This document shows, in pieces, positions 1 to 7,057 of a DNA stretch of 14,847 bases. This DNA comes from an uncultured Oscillospiraceae bacterium. Lineage in GTDB: Bacteria > Bacillota > Clostridia > Oscillospirales > Oscillospiraceae. The stretch lies in NCBI GenBank assembly GCA_934590505.1, contig CAKTPC010000045.1:1-14847 (forward strand), written 5' to 3'. The notes beneath the pieces are model-generated. The model searched no databases and had not been told where the DNA came from. It saw only the letters and a program-made list of their open reading frames with translations. Both the position numbers and the translations under genes were made by a program. The stretch's first letter is position 1. Every line of letters starts with the position of its first letter.

Positions 1-197
1 TGGTTGCAGGTGGACTGAACGATGAAAACGTCCTTGCCGCGCACCGGCTCAAACACGGAAACGGAGCATTCGCCGTCAGCAAACTGTGCAACGTCTGCCT
101 TGCCGAGTGTCCGGTACAGTTCAGAGCAGATATGCTCGGCCAGTTCAGGATTGGAATTGCCAGCGAAAACCTTAATTTCCTTGCCGTGTGAGATCAT
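1..197 (-). CDS. prs: Ribose-phosphate pyrophosphokinase (PRPP synthetase), N-terminal part, cut by window edge
   Basis: PRPP synthetase makes 5-phosphoribosyl-1-diphosphate from ribose 5-phosphate and ATP in the cytoplasm, feeding purine, pyrimidine, His and Trp synthesis. The first 65 residues are visible. They contain the family's N-terminal signature (VFAGNSNPELAEHI at 10-23), the FADGE segment at 39-43 and VRGKDVFIVQST at 52-63, which match the conserved start of the bacterial enzyme. The ATG at 195-197 is chosen because a GGAGG ribosome binding site (208-212) lies 10 bases upstream. The rest of the gene lies beyond base 1. It is transcribed away from the structured RNA and prfB, so the 198-377 gap carries divergent promoters. 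The family call is secure; only completeness is unknown. Confidence 0.95.
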   Translation of the reverse strand, partial: MISHGKEIKVFAGNSNPELAEHICSELYRTLGKADVAQFADGECSVSVFEPVRGKDVFIVQSTCN

Positions 198-272
198 TTC
201 TCTTTTTCCTCCGTAATCGTCTTATATTCATTTTAGTCTGCGACGTTTCCGAGCGCATAATCATTCACGTTG

Positions 273-281
273 ATTATAACA
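273..281 (-). promoter_or_regulatory. Extended -10 promoter element for prs
   Basis: On the minus strand the sequence TGTTATAAT is an extended -10 element (TG, one base, TATAAT) about 75 bases upstream of the prs ATG. No good -35 hexamer stands 17 bases above it, as is common for extended -10 promoters. Inferred from sequence alone. Confidence 0.5.
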
Positions 282-348
282 CCTATAGCGCGAAATTGGA
301 AGAGCAAAGCCGCGTTAACTGTGCTCAAATTGCGTATAAAAAAAGCAA

Positions 349-377
349 TTTACAAGCCCCATGTTTTTGTGTATAAT
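349..377 (+). promoter_or_regulatory. Sigma-A-type promoter for the structured RNA / prfB
   Basis: TTTACA (349-354), a 17-base spacer and a perfect TATAAT (372-377). A start site would be expected near 383-386, which is exactly where the base-paired RNA described next begins. There is no ribosome binding site or convincing ORF just downstream, which argues for a noncoding transcript or a long prfB leader. Confidence 0.8.
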
Positions 378-658
378 AGTACCATCAGTTGACAAGGACA
401 CACACGGTTTTGACGGGCAGAAATACGCCCATGCTGCCTCAAAGCCCTTGGCAATACACAAAGTATTACCTGCGGGCTTTTCATTGCCTGAACGTATTTC
501 TGCTCCGGCAAAACTGCTTGCACCTGACAGCTTTAGATTTTCGAGCGATTTTTGTTTTTTGAGTCGCAGATGTGTCGTAACCCATCAAGACGAAAAGGAC
601 AAAAAGCGCCGGAAAGACATGCTGTCAGGCGTGCGTGCTCTTGTCAGCTGATGGTACT
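378..658 (+). ncRNA. Large structured RNA of unassigned family, between prs and prfB
   Basis: No known gene fits here, but the stretch folds on itself almost end to end. A closing helix pairs 378-406 with 630-658 (29 positions, two A.C mismatches and two G.U pairs). Arm A pairs 407-412 with 509-514, 415-427 with 493-505, 441-447 with 474-480 and 450-457 with 463-470, capped by the loop ACAAA. Arm B pairs 523-531 with 621-629, 545-560 with 594-609 (one A.G mismatch), 563-565 with 589-591 and 569-572 with 583-586. The result is a Y-shaped molecule. A strong promoter ends at 377, so transcription would start inside the 5' strand of the closing helix. There is no U-run after 658, so it could be an independent processed RNA or the prfB leader. 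I could not match it to tmRNA, 6S, RNase P or SRP RNA; large Firmicutes motifs such as raiA or skipping-rope RNA are untested possibilities. A MITE with 29-bp terminal inverted repeats is a weaker alternative, with no clear target duplication. Confidence 0.65.
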
Positions 659-693
659 CTATGAAGTAATTTAATTTGAAAGTGGTTGAAACA

Positions 694-1803
694 ATGCTTG
701 AATTTGAAGAATATAAGGTGAAGCTCAATAATGCAAAGCCCGGCCTCGAGGATCTGCGCGGCGCGCTGAAGCTCGAGAGCGCTCAGAAGGAGATCGAGGA
801 GCTTGAGGCGGCCTCGGAGCGTGAGGGCTTCTGGAACGATGTGGAGAAATCCCAGAAGGTCCAGAAGAGGCTCAAGACGCTCAAGAACAAGGTAGAGAAC
901 TTCCAGAAGCTCTGCGCCGCGTGGGACGATATGTACACCATATGCGAGATGGCCATTGAGGAGAATGACGGCTCAATGCTTGAGGAGCTGGAGAACGAGT
1001 ATAAGCAGTTCACCGAGAAGGTCGAGGAGACCAGGCTCGGCACCCTGCTGACCGGCGAGTATGACGCGAATAACGCCATCCTCACCTTCCATGCCGGCGC
1101 GGGCGGTACCGAGGCGCAGGACTGGGCCTCAATGCTCTACCGTATGTACAACATGTGGGCCGACCGCCACGGGTACAAGGTCAGGGTCATGGACTATCTC
1201 GACGGTGACGAGGCCGGCATAAAGAGCGCGACGATAATGATCGAGGGCGAGAACGCTTACGGCTTCCTTAAGAGCGAGCACGGCATACACAGGCTCGTCC
1301 GCGTCTCCCCGTTTGACGCTGCCGGCCGCCGCCATACCTCCTTTGCCGCGGTCGAGGTCATGCCCGAGATAAGCGACGATGATAATGAGATCGAGCTGCG
1401 CGACGAGGATATCAAGATGGACGTGTTCCGTTCATCCGGCGCGGGCGGCCAGAAGGTCAACAAGACCTCCTCGGCGGTGCGCCTTACCCATATCCCGACG
1501 GGCATAGTCGTGTCCAGTCAGGTGGAGCGCAGCCATTTCCAGAACCTGGAGAACTGCCGCAACATGCTGCGCGCAAGGCTCGCCGAAATAAAGGAACGCG
1601 AGCATCTTGAAAAGATCAGCGATATCAAGGGCGTGCAGATGAAAATCGAATGGGGCAGCCAGATCCGCTCCTACGTGTTCATGCCCTATCAGCTCGTCAA
1701 GGATCACCGCACGAACTATGAAAACGGCAATATCGACAACGTCATGAACGGCGATCTTGACGGCTTCATAAACGCGTATCTGTCCATGAAGGCAGAGACC
1801 TAA
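694..1803 (+). CDS. prfB: Peptide chain release factor 2 (RF2)
   Basis: RF2 recognises UAA and UGA stop codons in the ribosomal A site and triggers peptide release. The 369-residue protein has the usual order: N-terminal helical domain, the GAGGTEAQDW segment (135-144), the SPF anticodon-like tripeptide that defines RF2 rather than RF1 (205-207), and the GGQ catalytic loop (251-253) within SGAGGQKVNKTSSAVR. The ATG at 694 is chosen; a TTG at 676 is in frame but would add residues not expected for RF2, and neither start has a strong ribosome binding site. The autoregulatory in-frame UGA and +1 frameshift found in many prfB genes is absent: the region aligned with it (LRGALKLE, residues 21-28) reads straight through. 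A YitT-family gene follows 23 bases after the stop and is probably cotranscribed. The structured RNA lies directly upstream. Confidence 0.96.
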   Translation: MLEFEEYKVKLNNAKPGLEDLRGALKLESAQKEIEELEAASEREGFWNDVEKSQKVQKRLKTLKNKVENFQKLCAAWDDMYTICEMAIEENDGSMLEELENEYKQFTEKVEETRLGTLLTGEYDANNAILTFHAGAGGTEAQDWASMLYRMYNMWADRHGYKVRVMDYLDGDEAGIKSATIMIEGENAYGFLKSEHGIHRLVRVSPFDAAGRRHTSFAAVEVMPEISDDDNEIELRDEDIKMDVFRSSGAGGQKVNKTSSAVRLTHIPTGIVVSSQVERSHFQNLENCRNMLRARLAEIKEREHLEKISDIKGVQMKIEWGSQIRSYVFMPYQLVKDHRTNYENGNIDNVMNGDLDGFINAYLSMKAET

Positions 1804-1826
1804 ATCACAGGAAAGGTTTTGTTAAA

Positions 1827-2432
1827 TTGAAGTTCCGCGTTAGTGCGAAGGCCTGCGCGATCGCTGCTCTCGGCAGCGCGATACAGGCTTTCGGGCTGTA
1901 TAATATCCACTCTATCTCCGGCGTCACGGAGGGCGGCATCCTCGGCCTGACGCTGCTGCTGCACCACTGGCTCGGCATTTCACCGGCACTGTCGTCGCTG
2001 GTGCTCAACGCCGCGTGCTATATCCTCGGCGCGGCGGTACTTGGAAAGAGCTTTGTCATCATGTCGGTGATTGCCGGGGGCAGCTTCTCGGTGTTCTATT
2101 GGGTGTTCGAGCAGTTTTCGCCGATCTGGCCGGGTATTGCGGACATGCCGCTGCTTGCGGCGATTGTGGGCGCGCTGTTCATCGGCGTCGGCGTCGGCCT
2201 GGGCGTGCGCATGGGCGGGGCCTCCGGTGGGGATGACGCGCTTGCAATGTCGGTTGAAAAGCTTACGGGCATCGGCATCCAGTGGGTGTATCTTGTGGAG
2301 GACCTTATCGTGCTGACCCTGTCGCTGAGCTATATCCCGCTCAGGCGTATCGCCTATTCGCTCCTGACGGTGATCCTGTCAGGCCAGCTTATCGGACTTG
2401 TGGCAAAGAGAAGGAAACCTGCAGAGAAATAA
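1827..2432 (+). CDS. YitT/YczE-family integral membrane protein
   Basis: A 201-residue hydrophobic protein with about six predicted membrane segments (roughly 9-27, 38-51, 54-73, 74-96, 107-131 and 153-193 as a pair). The opening (AIAALGSAIQAFGLYNIHS, then SGVTEGGILGL) and the glycine-rich GVRMGGASGGDDALA segment (135-149) are typical of the YitT/YczE (DUF161) family. It is short and lacks the cytoplasmic DUF2179 domain of long YitT proteins. The substrate or role of the family is not established. The start is the TTG at 1827, with AGGAAAGG at 1809-1816 as ribosome binding site; this sits 23 bases after prfB, suggesting one operon, which ends at the terminator at 2440-2486. A second family member begins at 14702. 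Confidence 0.85.
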   Translation: MKFRVSAKACAIAALGSAIQAFGLYNIHSISGVTEGGILGLTLLLHHWLGISPALSSLVLNAACYILGAAVLGKSFVIMSVIAGGSFSVFYWVFEQFSPIWPGIADMPLLAAIVGALFIGVGVGLGVRMGGASGGDDALAMSVEKLTGIGIQWVYLVEDLIVLTLSLSYIPLRRIAYSLLTVILSGQLIGLVAKRRKPAEK

Positions 2433-2439
2433 AAAACGG

Positions 2440-2486
2440 CTCCGGGCAATAGTTTGCGCAGCGCGCAGATGTTGACCCGGAGTTTT
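2440..2486 (+). terminator. Intrinsic terminator after the prfB-yitT unit
   Basis: CTCCGGG (2440-2446) pairs with CCCGGAG (2476-2482) and is followed by TTTT. An inner stem pairs 2455-2459 with 2463-2467. It lies 7 bases after the YitT-family stop codon. Confidence 0.8.
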
Positions 2487-2522
2487 AATTTCGGTTCTAA
2501 ACTAAAAACTGCGGCAGAGCCG

Positions 2523-2560
2523 GAATCAAGGCCGCTCTTTCGAGCGGCCTTGATTCTTTA
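2523..2560. terminator. Strong hairpin between convergent genes, probably a terminator
   Basis: A perfect 15-bp stem (2523-2537 with 2542-2556) with a TTTC loop. On the plus strand it is followed by TTTAT. It sits 17 bases past the end of the minus-strand NlpC/P60 gene, so it may stop transcription from both sides, although the minus-strand side lacks an immediate U-run. Confidence 0.7.
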
Positions 2561-2576
2561 TCGTTATTTAGCTGCG

Positions 2577-4103
2577 TCACACTATGCGGCGGGCTTCGTA
2601 GCCGCGGCTCGCGTAGTAGCCGGCAAGCTCCGTCACGACAACGCCGGTCGCGGAGTTCTGCGCATGGACGAACTTGTTATCGCCGATGTAGATGCCGACG
2701 TGGCCGATATAGCTGCTGCCGGAATAGAAGCAGAGGATATCGCCGGGCTGAAGGTCGCTCACGGAAACGCCGTTATTGGCCTGATCGCAGGCGACACGGT
2801 TGAGCGTGTAGCCGAACTGACCGTAAACATAGTAGACAAGACCGGAGCAGTCAAAGCCAGTGCTCGGCGAAGCACCGCCCCAAGAGTAATTGTAGCCGAC
2901 GAACTGAAGCGCGTAGTCCGCGATCTGCCGTCCAAGCTCGCTGCTGTTACCGGAGTTGATGATCTCCGAATAATTGAGGCTGCCCTGCTTTACATAGCTT
3001 GAATATATGTAGCCGAACTCGCCGTTATAGTACACGGCGGTCCACTCACCCTCGGTGCCGACAATTGTGACCTTGTTTCCGTAGAAAAGCTCATGCAGTA
3101 TCCCGGAGCTCATCGAAGCGCCGCTGCGCATACGCACATTGTTGGCGCTCACATAGCCATCGCTTCCGGTGGATTCATCGGGAACAGCGGGCGGCTGCGG
3201 TTCCTCGGGCTGCTCGGCGCCGTTATCGGGATCAAGCTCGATCCCGCCGTCATCGACAGAGCTATTGCCGTCATCAGTGCGGGCAACGTACTGCGAGTAG
3301 ACAAAGCCCTCGCGCCCGTCGATCACGCATTTCGTCCAGTCGCCGGAAACACCGGTGATGTAAAGCTGCGTGCCCCAATTGTAGGAATCAATGATGGAAT
3401 AGCTGCTTGATGGGCCGGTGCGGAAACGGACAAAGTCGCCGCATATGTAGCCCTGCGCCTGATCCGCGACGACATCGGGAGTGGGTTCGGGAGTCGGCTC
3501 AGGCGTCACGGAAGGCTGTTCGGGCTCGGTATAGCCGCCGCTGTTGTCAACGCCGCCGAACTCGAGCCCGCCCTCGGGGCCGTTGCCGTAATCCACGCCG
3601 GGGGCTGGACTGTAGCTGCCCTCGGCGCTGACATAGTCAGAATACACGTACCCGGACTGACCGTCGATAATGCAGGCTGTCCAGCCGCCGGAAACACCGG
3701 TGACGGTCACCAGCTTACCGCGGTTATACTCGCCGAGGATCGACGTGTCAGAGCCGGGGCCGCTGCGGAAGCGGACGTACATTGCATTGATGTACGCATT
3801 GCCCTCACCGCTGGGGGTGGTGACGCCGCTGTAGTCCTCTTCGGTTATGCTCAGATATGAGGAGGACATAAAACCGCTGTCGCCGTTATATTCCACCGCG
3901 TACCATGAGCCGTTGGATCTGTCGCTGACATTGACTGTCGCCCCTCTCGGCAGGGAATCTATCACCCGATAGTTCGTGCCGGGACCGGAGCGCAGATTGA
4001 CGCCGCTGCCGGTGACGACGGCGCTCTCGGCATAGGCCGGAACACTCATCATCGAGGCAATAAGCGCAGCCGCGACGGAGATCCTCAAAGCTTTTTTGCG
4101 CAT
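2577..4103 (-). CDS. Secreted NlpC/P60 peptidoglycan hydrolase with four SH3b domains
   Basis: A 508-residue exported cell-wall endopeptidase, by family likely cutting gamma-D-Glu-(meso)diaminopimelate-type stem-peptide bonds. It starts with a signal peptide (1-25, cleavage likely after AYA). Four SH3b wall-binding repeats follow at about 30-84, 104-158, 219-273 and 318-371, each with the (V)xxRSGP-like opening and a GWT/WTA...GYVYSxYV ending. Linkers at about 190-212 and 296-311 are rich in Pro, Glu and Thr. The C-terminal NlpC/P60 domain (about 393-508) has the catalytic Cys419 in FDCSG, His468 in GHVGIYIG and a third polar residue His480 in FVHAQN, so it looks active. The ATG at 4103 has a moderate AAGGA site 10 bases upstream. 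It lies 23 bases after a small unknown gene and probably shares the promoter at 4436-4464. Confidence 0.93.
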   Translation of the reverse strand: MRKKALRISVAAALIASMMSVPAYAESAVVTGSGVNLRSGPGTNYRVIDSLPRGATVNVSDRSNGSWYAVEYNGDSGFMSSSYLSITEEDYSGVTTPSGEGNAYINAMYVRFRSGPGSDTSILGEYNRGKLVTVTGVSGGWTACIIDGQSGYVYSDYVSAEGSYSPAPGVDYGNGPEGGLEFGGVDNSGGYTEPEQPSVTPEPTPEPTPDVVADQAQGYICGDFVRFRTGPSSSYSIIDSYNWGTQLYITGVSGDWTKCVIDGREGFVYSQYVARTDDGNSSVDDGGIELDPDNGAEQPEEPQPPAVPDESTGSDGYVSANNVRMRSGASMSSGILHELFYGNKVTIVGTEGEWTAVYYNGEFGYIYSSYVKQGSLNYSEIINSGNSSELGRQIADYALQFVGYNYSWGGASPSTGFDCSGLVYYVYGQFGYTLNRVACDQANNGVSVSDLQPGDILCFYSGSSYIGHVGIYIGDNKFVHAQNSATGVVVTELAGYYASRGYEARRIV

Positions 4104-4126
4104 AAGAACCAGATCCTTTTTTTATT

Positions 4127-4408
4127 TTATCTGGAGGAAAGGGCCCTTTCCAGCCAAACGGCTGCGACGTCTATCGCGGCGTAAAGACCGTCCTTCTCGG
4201 ACTTCTTCACTACGCGATCCCGTGATTTGATGCTCGCGTCCGTGAGCTGAAGCTGGATAGATACCTTGGTGGCAACGTCAAGGTCGCCCACCTTCTTGGT
4301 ATCCAAGACCTGCAGCATGATGATATACTTATCAGCAAAGCTGCCGTAATAAATGATATTGTCCTTCCGTTGGAGGGGATGTCCCTTGTACTCCAATGTC
4401 TTAGCCAA
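4127..4408 (-). CDS. Small conserved-looking protein of unknown function
   Basis: A 93-residue soluble protein beginning (M)AKTLEYKGHPLQRKDNIIYYG and ending in VAAVWLERALSSR. I recognise it only as resembling short hypothetical proteins seen in gut Clostridia and cannot assign a function. It is mixed beta/alpha in appearance, with no signal peptide, no membrane segment and no Cys. An upstream ATG at 4447 is in frame, but it lies within the promoter -10 region, so that longer form cannot be made from this promoter. The real start is the TTG at 4406-4408, with a perfect GGAGGTG site (4415-4421) 6 bases upstream. It is the first gene of a likely two-gene unit with the SH3b/NlpC-P60 hydrolase, which hints at a link to the wall or simply cotranscription. 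Confidence 0.82.
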   Translation of the reverse strand: MAKTLEYKGHPLQRKDNIIYYGSFADKYIIMLQVLDTKKVGDLDVATKVSIQLQLTDASIKSRDRVVKKSEKDGLYAAIDVAAVWLERALSSR

Positions 4409-4435
4409 TATAAGCACCTCCAGTAATGTAATCAA

Positions 4436-4464
4436 ATTGTAACTCAAATTAATAAATTTGTCAA
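4436..4464 (-). promoter_or_regulatory. Near-consensus sigma-A promoter for the 4408/NlpC-P60 unit
   Basis: Minus strand: TTGACA (4459-4464), 17-base spacer, TACAAT (4436-4441). The ribosome binding site of the first gene lies only 15 bases below the -10 element, so the leader is very short. Confidence 0.85.
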
Positions 4465-4529
4465 CGTAAAATAATGGTAAATCGCGAAAACGCTCGAAAA
4501 ACGTGCCTTTTTGCGGGCAGCCGGGGGGC

Positions 4530-6764
4530 TTACCAGCTCATCCTTCCGCCCCCGCCGCTGAGAAAATCGTCGGAATACGGATCATTGACCGTACCGGAGT
4601 TTGAATTCCCGTTCGAATTACCGCCGGGGATATAGTTGTCACGGCTGGAGCTTGTTCCGCTGCCGCCGTCGCTGTAGTTATCCTCGCTGTCGGTGTCATC
4701 GAGGTAGTCATCGTCGGTAAGGGTGCTGTCATCGTATCCGAATATGCCGGTGTTCTCACCAAGGTAGGGATAGGTGAAAGCTTCCCAGGGCAGCCCGTCA
4801 TGCACGGGGGTCATGACCTTTTTCCAGAGCTGAGCCGCGGGGTTGCCGCTGGCGTGGATACGCTCGGGCATGTCATAGCCCGTCCAGACCGCCGCGACAT
4901 AATACGGCGTGCAGCCGACGAACCAGCGGTCCTGATAGTTGCTGGAGCTGCCGGTCTTGCCGGCGACGGGCATCGTCCAGAGCGCGGCTTCACCGCCGGT
5001 GCCGTTCTCGACGCCGTTCTGCATCATGTAGGTCATGGTGTAGGCGGTGTTCGGCTTGAAGGCCTGAATGGTGCTGGGCGCGTTGTCGATGACGATGTTG
5101 CCGTCCTTGTCGGTGACAAGGGAGTAGGTGCGGCTGTAGGTGAAGATGCCGTCGTTCACGAACGGGCAGTAGGCCTGCGCCATCTCGCGCACCGTGAGGC
5201 CGTAGGTCAGCTCGCCCAGCGCCATAGGCGCATAGTCGCAGTCCTCCGGTACAAGGCTCGTCACGCCGAGGTGCGTCGTCAGATAGTCATAAGAAGTCTG
5301 CGGCCCCATAGGGAGCTTGTCGACTATCTGCGCGGCAACGGTGTTGAGCGAGTACTGCAGCGCCGTGTATATGGTTATAAGGCCATAGTTCGTGTAGCTG
5401 TCGTTATTCGGGTACCAGCTCGTGCCCTTGAGGGTGATGTTCGGCGAGTCGTCCACAATAGTGTCGGGCGTTATGAGCCCGAGGTCGACTGCCGGACCGT
5501 AGGACGCGATCGGCTTTATCGAGGAGCCGGGAGAGCGGTAGGTCCCGGTGGCGCGGTTGAGGCCGAGATTTATCGTCTTTTCGCCGACACCGCCGCAGAG
5601 CGCAAGCACCTTGCCCTCGAACGGGTCCATTATGACTATCGCGCTTTGCAGCTGCTGGTCGCTGTACGCCGTCTGCGGTATCGCCGAGAGGTCGCCATAG
5701 ACCGCGTCGACATTTGCCTGAATGTCCGCATCAAGGCAGCTGTATATCTGGTAGCCGCCGTTATAGAGCAGCGTGCGCGCGGTCTCCTCGCTGATGCCCT
5801 TCTGCTTCATGAGGTCCTGCGTGACATCGTCAATGACCGTCTCGGTGTAGTAGGACATTATCTCCTGAGTATAGCCCTCATCCGGGGTGTGGGTGAACAC
5901 GAGCTCCTCATCCATGGCCTGACGGTACTGGGTATAGTCGATATAGCCCTGCTCGTACATTTCGCGCAGGATCGTCTCCTGACGCTCCTTGTTGTTCTGC
6001 CGGTTATAGAACGGGTCGTAATATGTCGGCAGGTTCGTGATGCCGACGATCGAGGCGCACTCGGCAAGCGACAGCTCAGATACGTCCTTGCCGAAATAGG
6101 TCTGCGCCGCGGTCTGTACGCCGAAGCAGCCCTCGCCGAAGTACACGGCGTTGAGGTACCATTCCATGATCTCCTGCTTGTCGTACTTCTTTTCAAGCTC
6201 CAGTGCGGAGAATATCTCCGTGAGCTTGCGCTGGATCGTGACCTCTTTCTCACCGGTCAGGTTCTTTATAAGCTGCTGGGTGATGGTCGAGCCGCCATAG
6301 CCGCTCTCGCCGCGGGTGAATATCGTGACGAATGCGCCGGCCGTTCGGTACCAGTCCACGCCCTTGTGCTCATAGAAGCGTTTGTCCTCGATAGACACCA
6401 GCGCCTTTTCCATGTACCACGGGATCTGGTCGTAATCGACCCATATGCGGTTCTCCTTGCCGGAGAGCGTGGCGAGCTCGCGCCACTCCCCGACTGAGTC
6501 CTGATACCATATTGTGCTCGATTCGTTGAGCTTGAAGTCCTCAAGCGAAAGATCAAGGTTCGGGGTCAGGCAGGTCTTGACATAGTAGGCAAAGACGCAG
6601 GCGAACATCATCCCCGTCACAAGGAGAATGAGCAGCACCGTCCCCGCCGCTTTAAGCGCCGTGCTGACAGTGGTGGAAACCATATCAACGGTTATATTTG
6701 CCGCTTTCTTCGCGATGCGGCCTGTTTTCGCGGAGCCTTGCTCCGGTTTGTTTTTCTTGCTCAT
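4530..6764 (-). CDS. Class A penicillin-binding protein (PBP1A type, GT51 plus transpeptidase)
   Basis: A 744-residue bifunctional peptidoglycan synthase: a glycosyltransferase polymerises lipid II and a transpeptidase cross-links stem peptides outside the membrane. A basic cytoplasmic tail (1-35) precedes one membrane anchor (about 39-62). The GT51 domain shows EDKRFYEH with catalytic Glu126, GGSTITQQ (157-164), and RKLTEIFSALELEKKYDK with the second Glu region near 187. The transpeptidase domain has SSIK (active Ser414, Lys417), SLN (472-474) and KTG (603-605). After about residue 675 comes an Asp/Ser/Gly/Asn-rich low-complexity tail. Length and order fit the Firmicutes PBP1A/PonA group. 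The ATG at 6764 has a GGAGG unusually far upstream (14 bases, 6779-6783) and a closer weak GAAG. No clear terminator follows the stop at 4530. Confidence 0.95.
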   Translation of the reverse strand: MSKKNKPEQGSAKTGRIAKKAANITVDMVSTTVSTALKAAGTVLLILLVTGMMFACVFAYYVKTCLTPNLDLSLEDFKLNESSTIWYQDSVGEWRELATLSGKENRIWVDYDQIPWYMEKALVSIEDKRFYEHKGVDWYRTAGAFVTIFTRGESGYGGSTITQQLIKNLTGEKEVTIQRKLTEIFSALELEKKYDKQEIMEWYLNAVYFGEGCFGVQTAAQTYFGKDVSELSLAECASIVGITNLPTYYDPFYNRQNNKERQETILREMYEQGYIDYTQYRQAMDEELVFTHTPDEGYTQEIMSYYTETVIDDVTQDLMKQKGISEETARTLLYNGGYQIYSCLDADIQANVDAVYGDLSAIPQTAYSDQQLQSAIVIMDPFEGKVLALCGGVGEKTINLGLNRATGTYRSPGSSIKPIASYGPAVDLGLITPDTIVDDSPNITLKGTSWYPNNDSYTNYGLITIYTALQYSLNTVAAQIVDKLPMGPQTSYDYLTTHLGVTSLVPEDCDYAPMALGELTYGLTVREMAQAYCPFVNDGIFTYSRTYSLVTDKDGNIVIDNAPSTIQAFKPNTAYTMTYMMQNGVENGTGGEAALWTMPVAGKTGSSSNYQDRWFVGCTPYYVAAVWTGYDMPERIHASGNPAAQLWKKVMTPVHDGLPWEAFTYPYLGENTGIFGYDDSTLTDDDYLDDTDSEDNYSDGGSGTSSSRDNYIPGGNSNGNSNSGTVNDPYSDDFLSGGGGRMSW

Positions 6765-6803
6765 TGGGCTTCAGCATACCTCCTTCTTGCAGGAAACTGA
6801 AAA

Positions 6804-6821
6804 GCGGGCGCGGTGTCCCGC
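6804..6821 (-). other. Short hairpin with T-run in the PBP leader
   Basis: On the minus strand GCGGG and CCCGC (6804-6808 with 6817-6821) pair around an 8-base loop and are followed by TTTTC, between the promoter and the ribosome binding site of the PBP gene. It is weak for a terminator but could attenuate. Confidence 0.35.
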
Positions 6822-6859
6822 ATGGCTGTGCACCATTACCTATTATATACTGAAATAGC

Positions 6860-6868
6860 ATTATAACA
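6860..6868 (-). promoter_or_regulatory. Extended -10 promoter for the PBP gene
   Basis: Minus strand TGTTATAAT is an extended -10 element about 95 bases above the PBP start. A TTGACA (6874-6879) is present but only 8 bases from this -10, and 26 bases from a second TATAAT (6842-6847), so it cannot pair with either in the usual way. Confidence 0.5.
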
Positions 6869-6908
6869 CAGGCTGTCAATTTCCGGTAGAGTAATTGTAA
6901 ATTTTTCT

Positions 6909-6928
6909 ATTAGGGCAGATTAGGGCAG
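6909..6928 (+). repeat. Tandem 10-bp repeat in the PBP/BofC-like intergenic region
   Basis: ATTAGGGCAG occurs twice head to tail (6909-6918 and 6919-6928). It lies between the divergent promoters of the PBP gene and the BofC-like gene and could be a protein-binding site. Confidence 0.5.
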
Positions 6929-6964
6929 CCGCGCACAACACACCTGCGGCAATTATAACCGGTT

Positions 6965-6992
6965 TTGGCGTAAGCAAAAAGCTGTGTATAAT
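6965..6992 (+). promoter_or_regulatory. Promoter for the BofC-like gene
   Basis: TTGGCG (6965-6970), a 16-base spacer and a perfect TATAAT (6987-6992), with TG pairs just upstream of the -10. The start codon of the next gene is 65 bases downstream. Confidence 0.6.
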
Positions 6993-7057
6993 TTTCCATC
7001 ACCGGCAGATACTGCATCTGACGGAACTTACGACCACTGATGAAGGGAGCCTTCAAC

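Noticed and set aside
400..430. tmRNA 5' end (GGTTTTGACGGG resembles GGATTCGACGGG)
   Set aside because: No tRNA-like 3' end with TTCGA and CCA, and no tag peptide reading frame ending in an ALAA-like sequence.
361..651. 96-codon open frame over the structured RNA
   Set aside because: No ribosome binding site, it starts inside the promoter, and its composition is that of stem-forming RNA.
378..658. Retron msr-msd RNA (long end pairing with two arms looks similar)
   Set aside because: No reverse transcriptase gene lies anywhere near; the next gene is prfB.
4800..6497. 565-codon open frame opposite the PBP gene
   Set aside because: Antisense shadow of a GC-rich gene with clear PBP motifs on the other strand; Arg/Val/Ala-rich with no domain.
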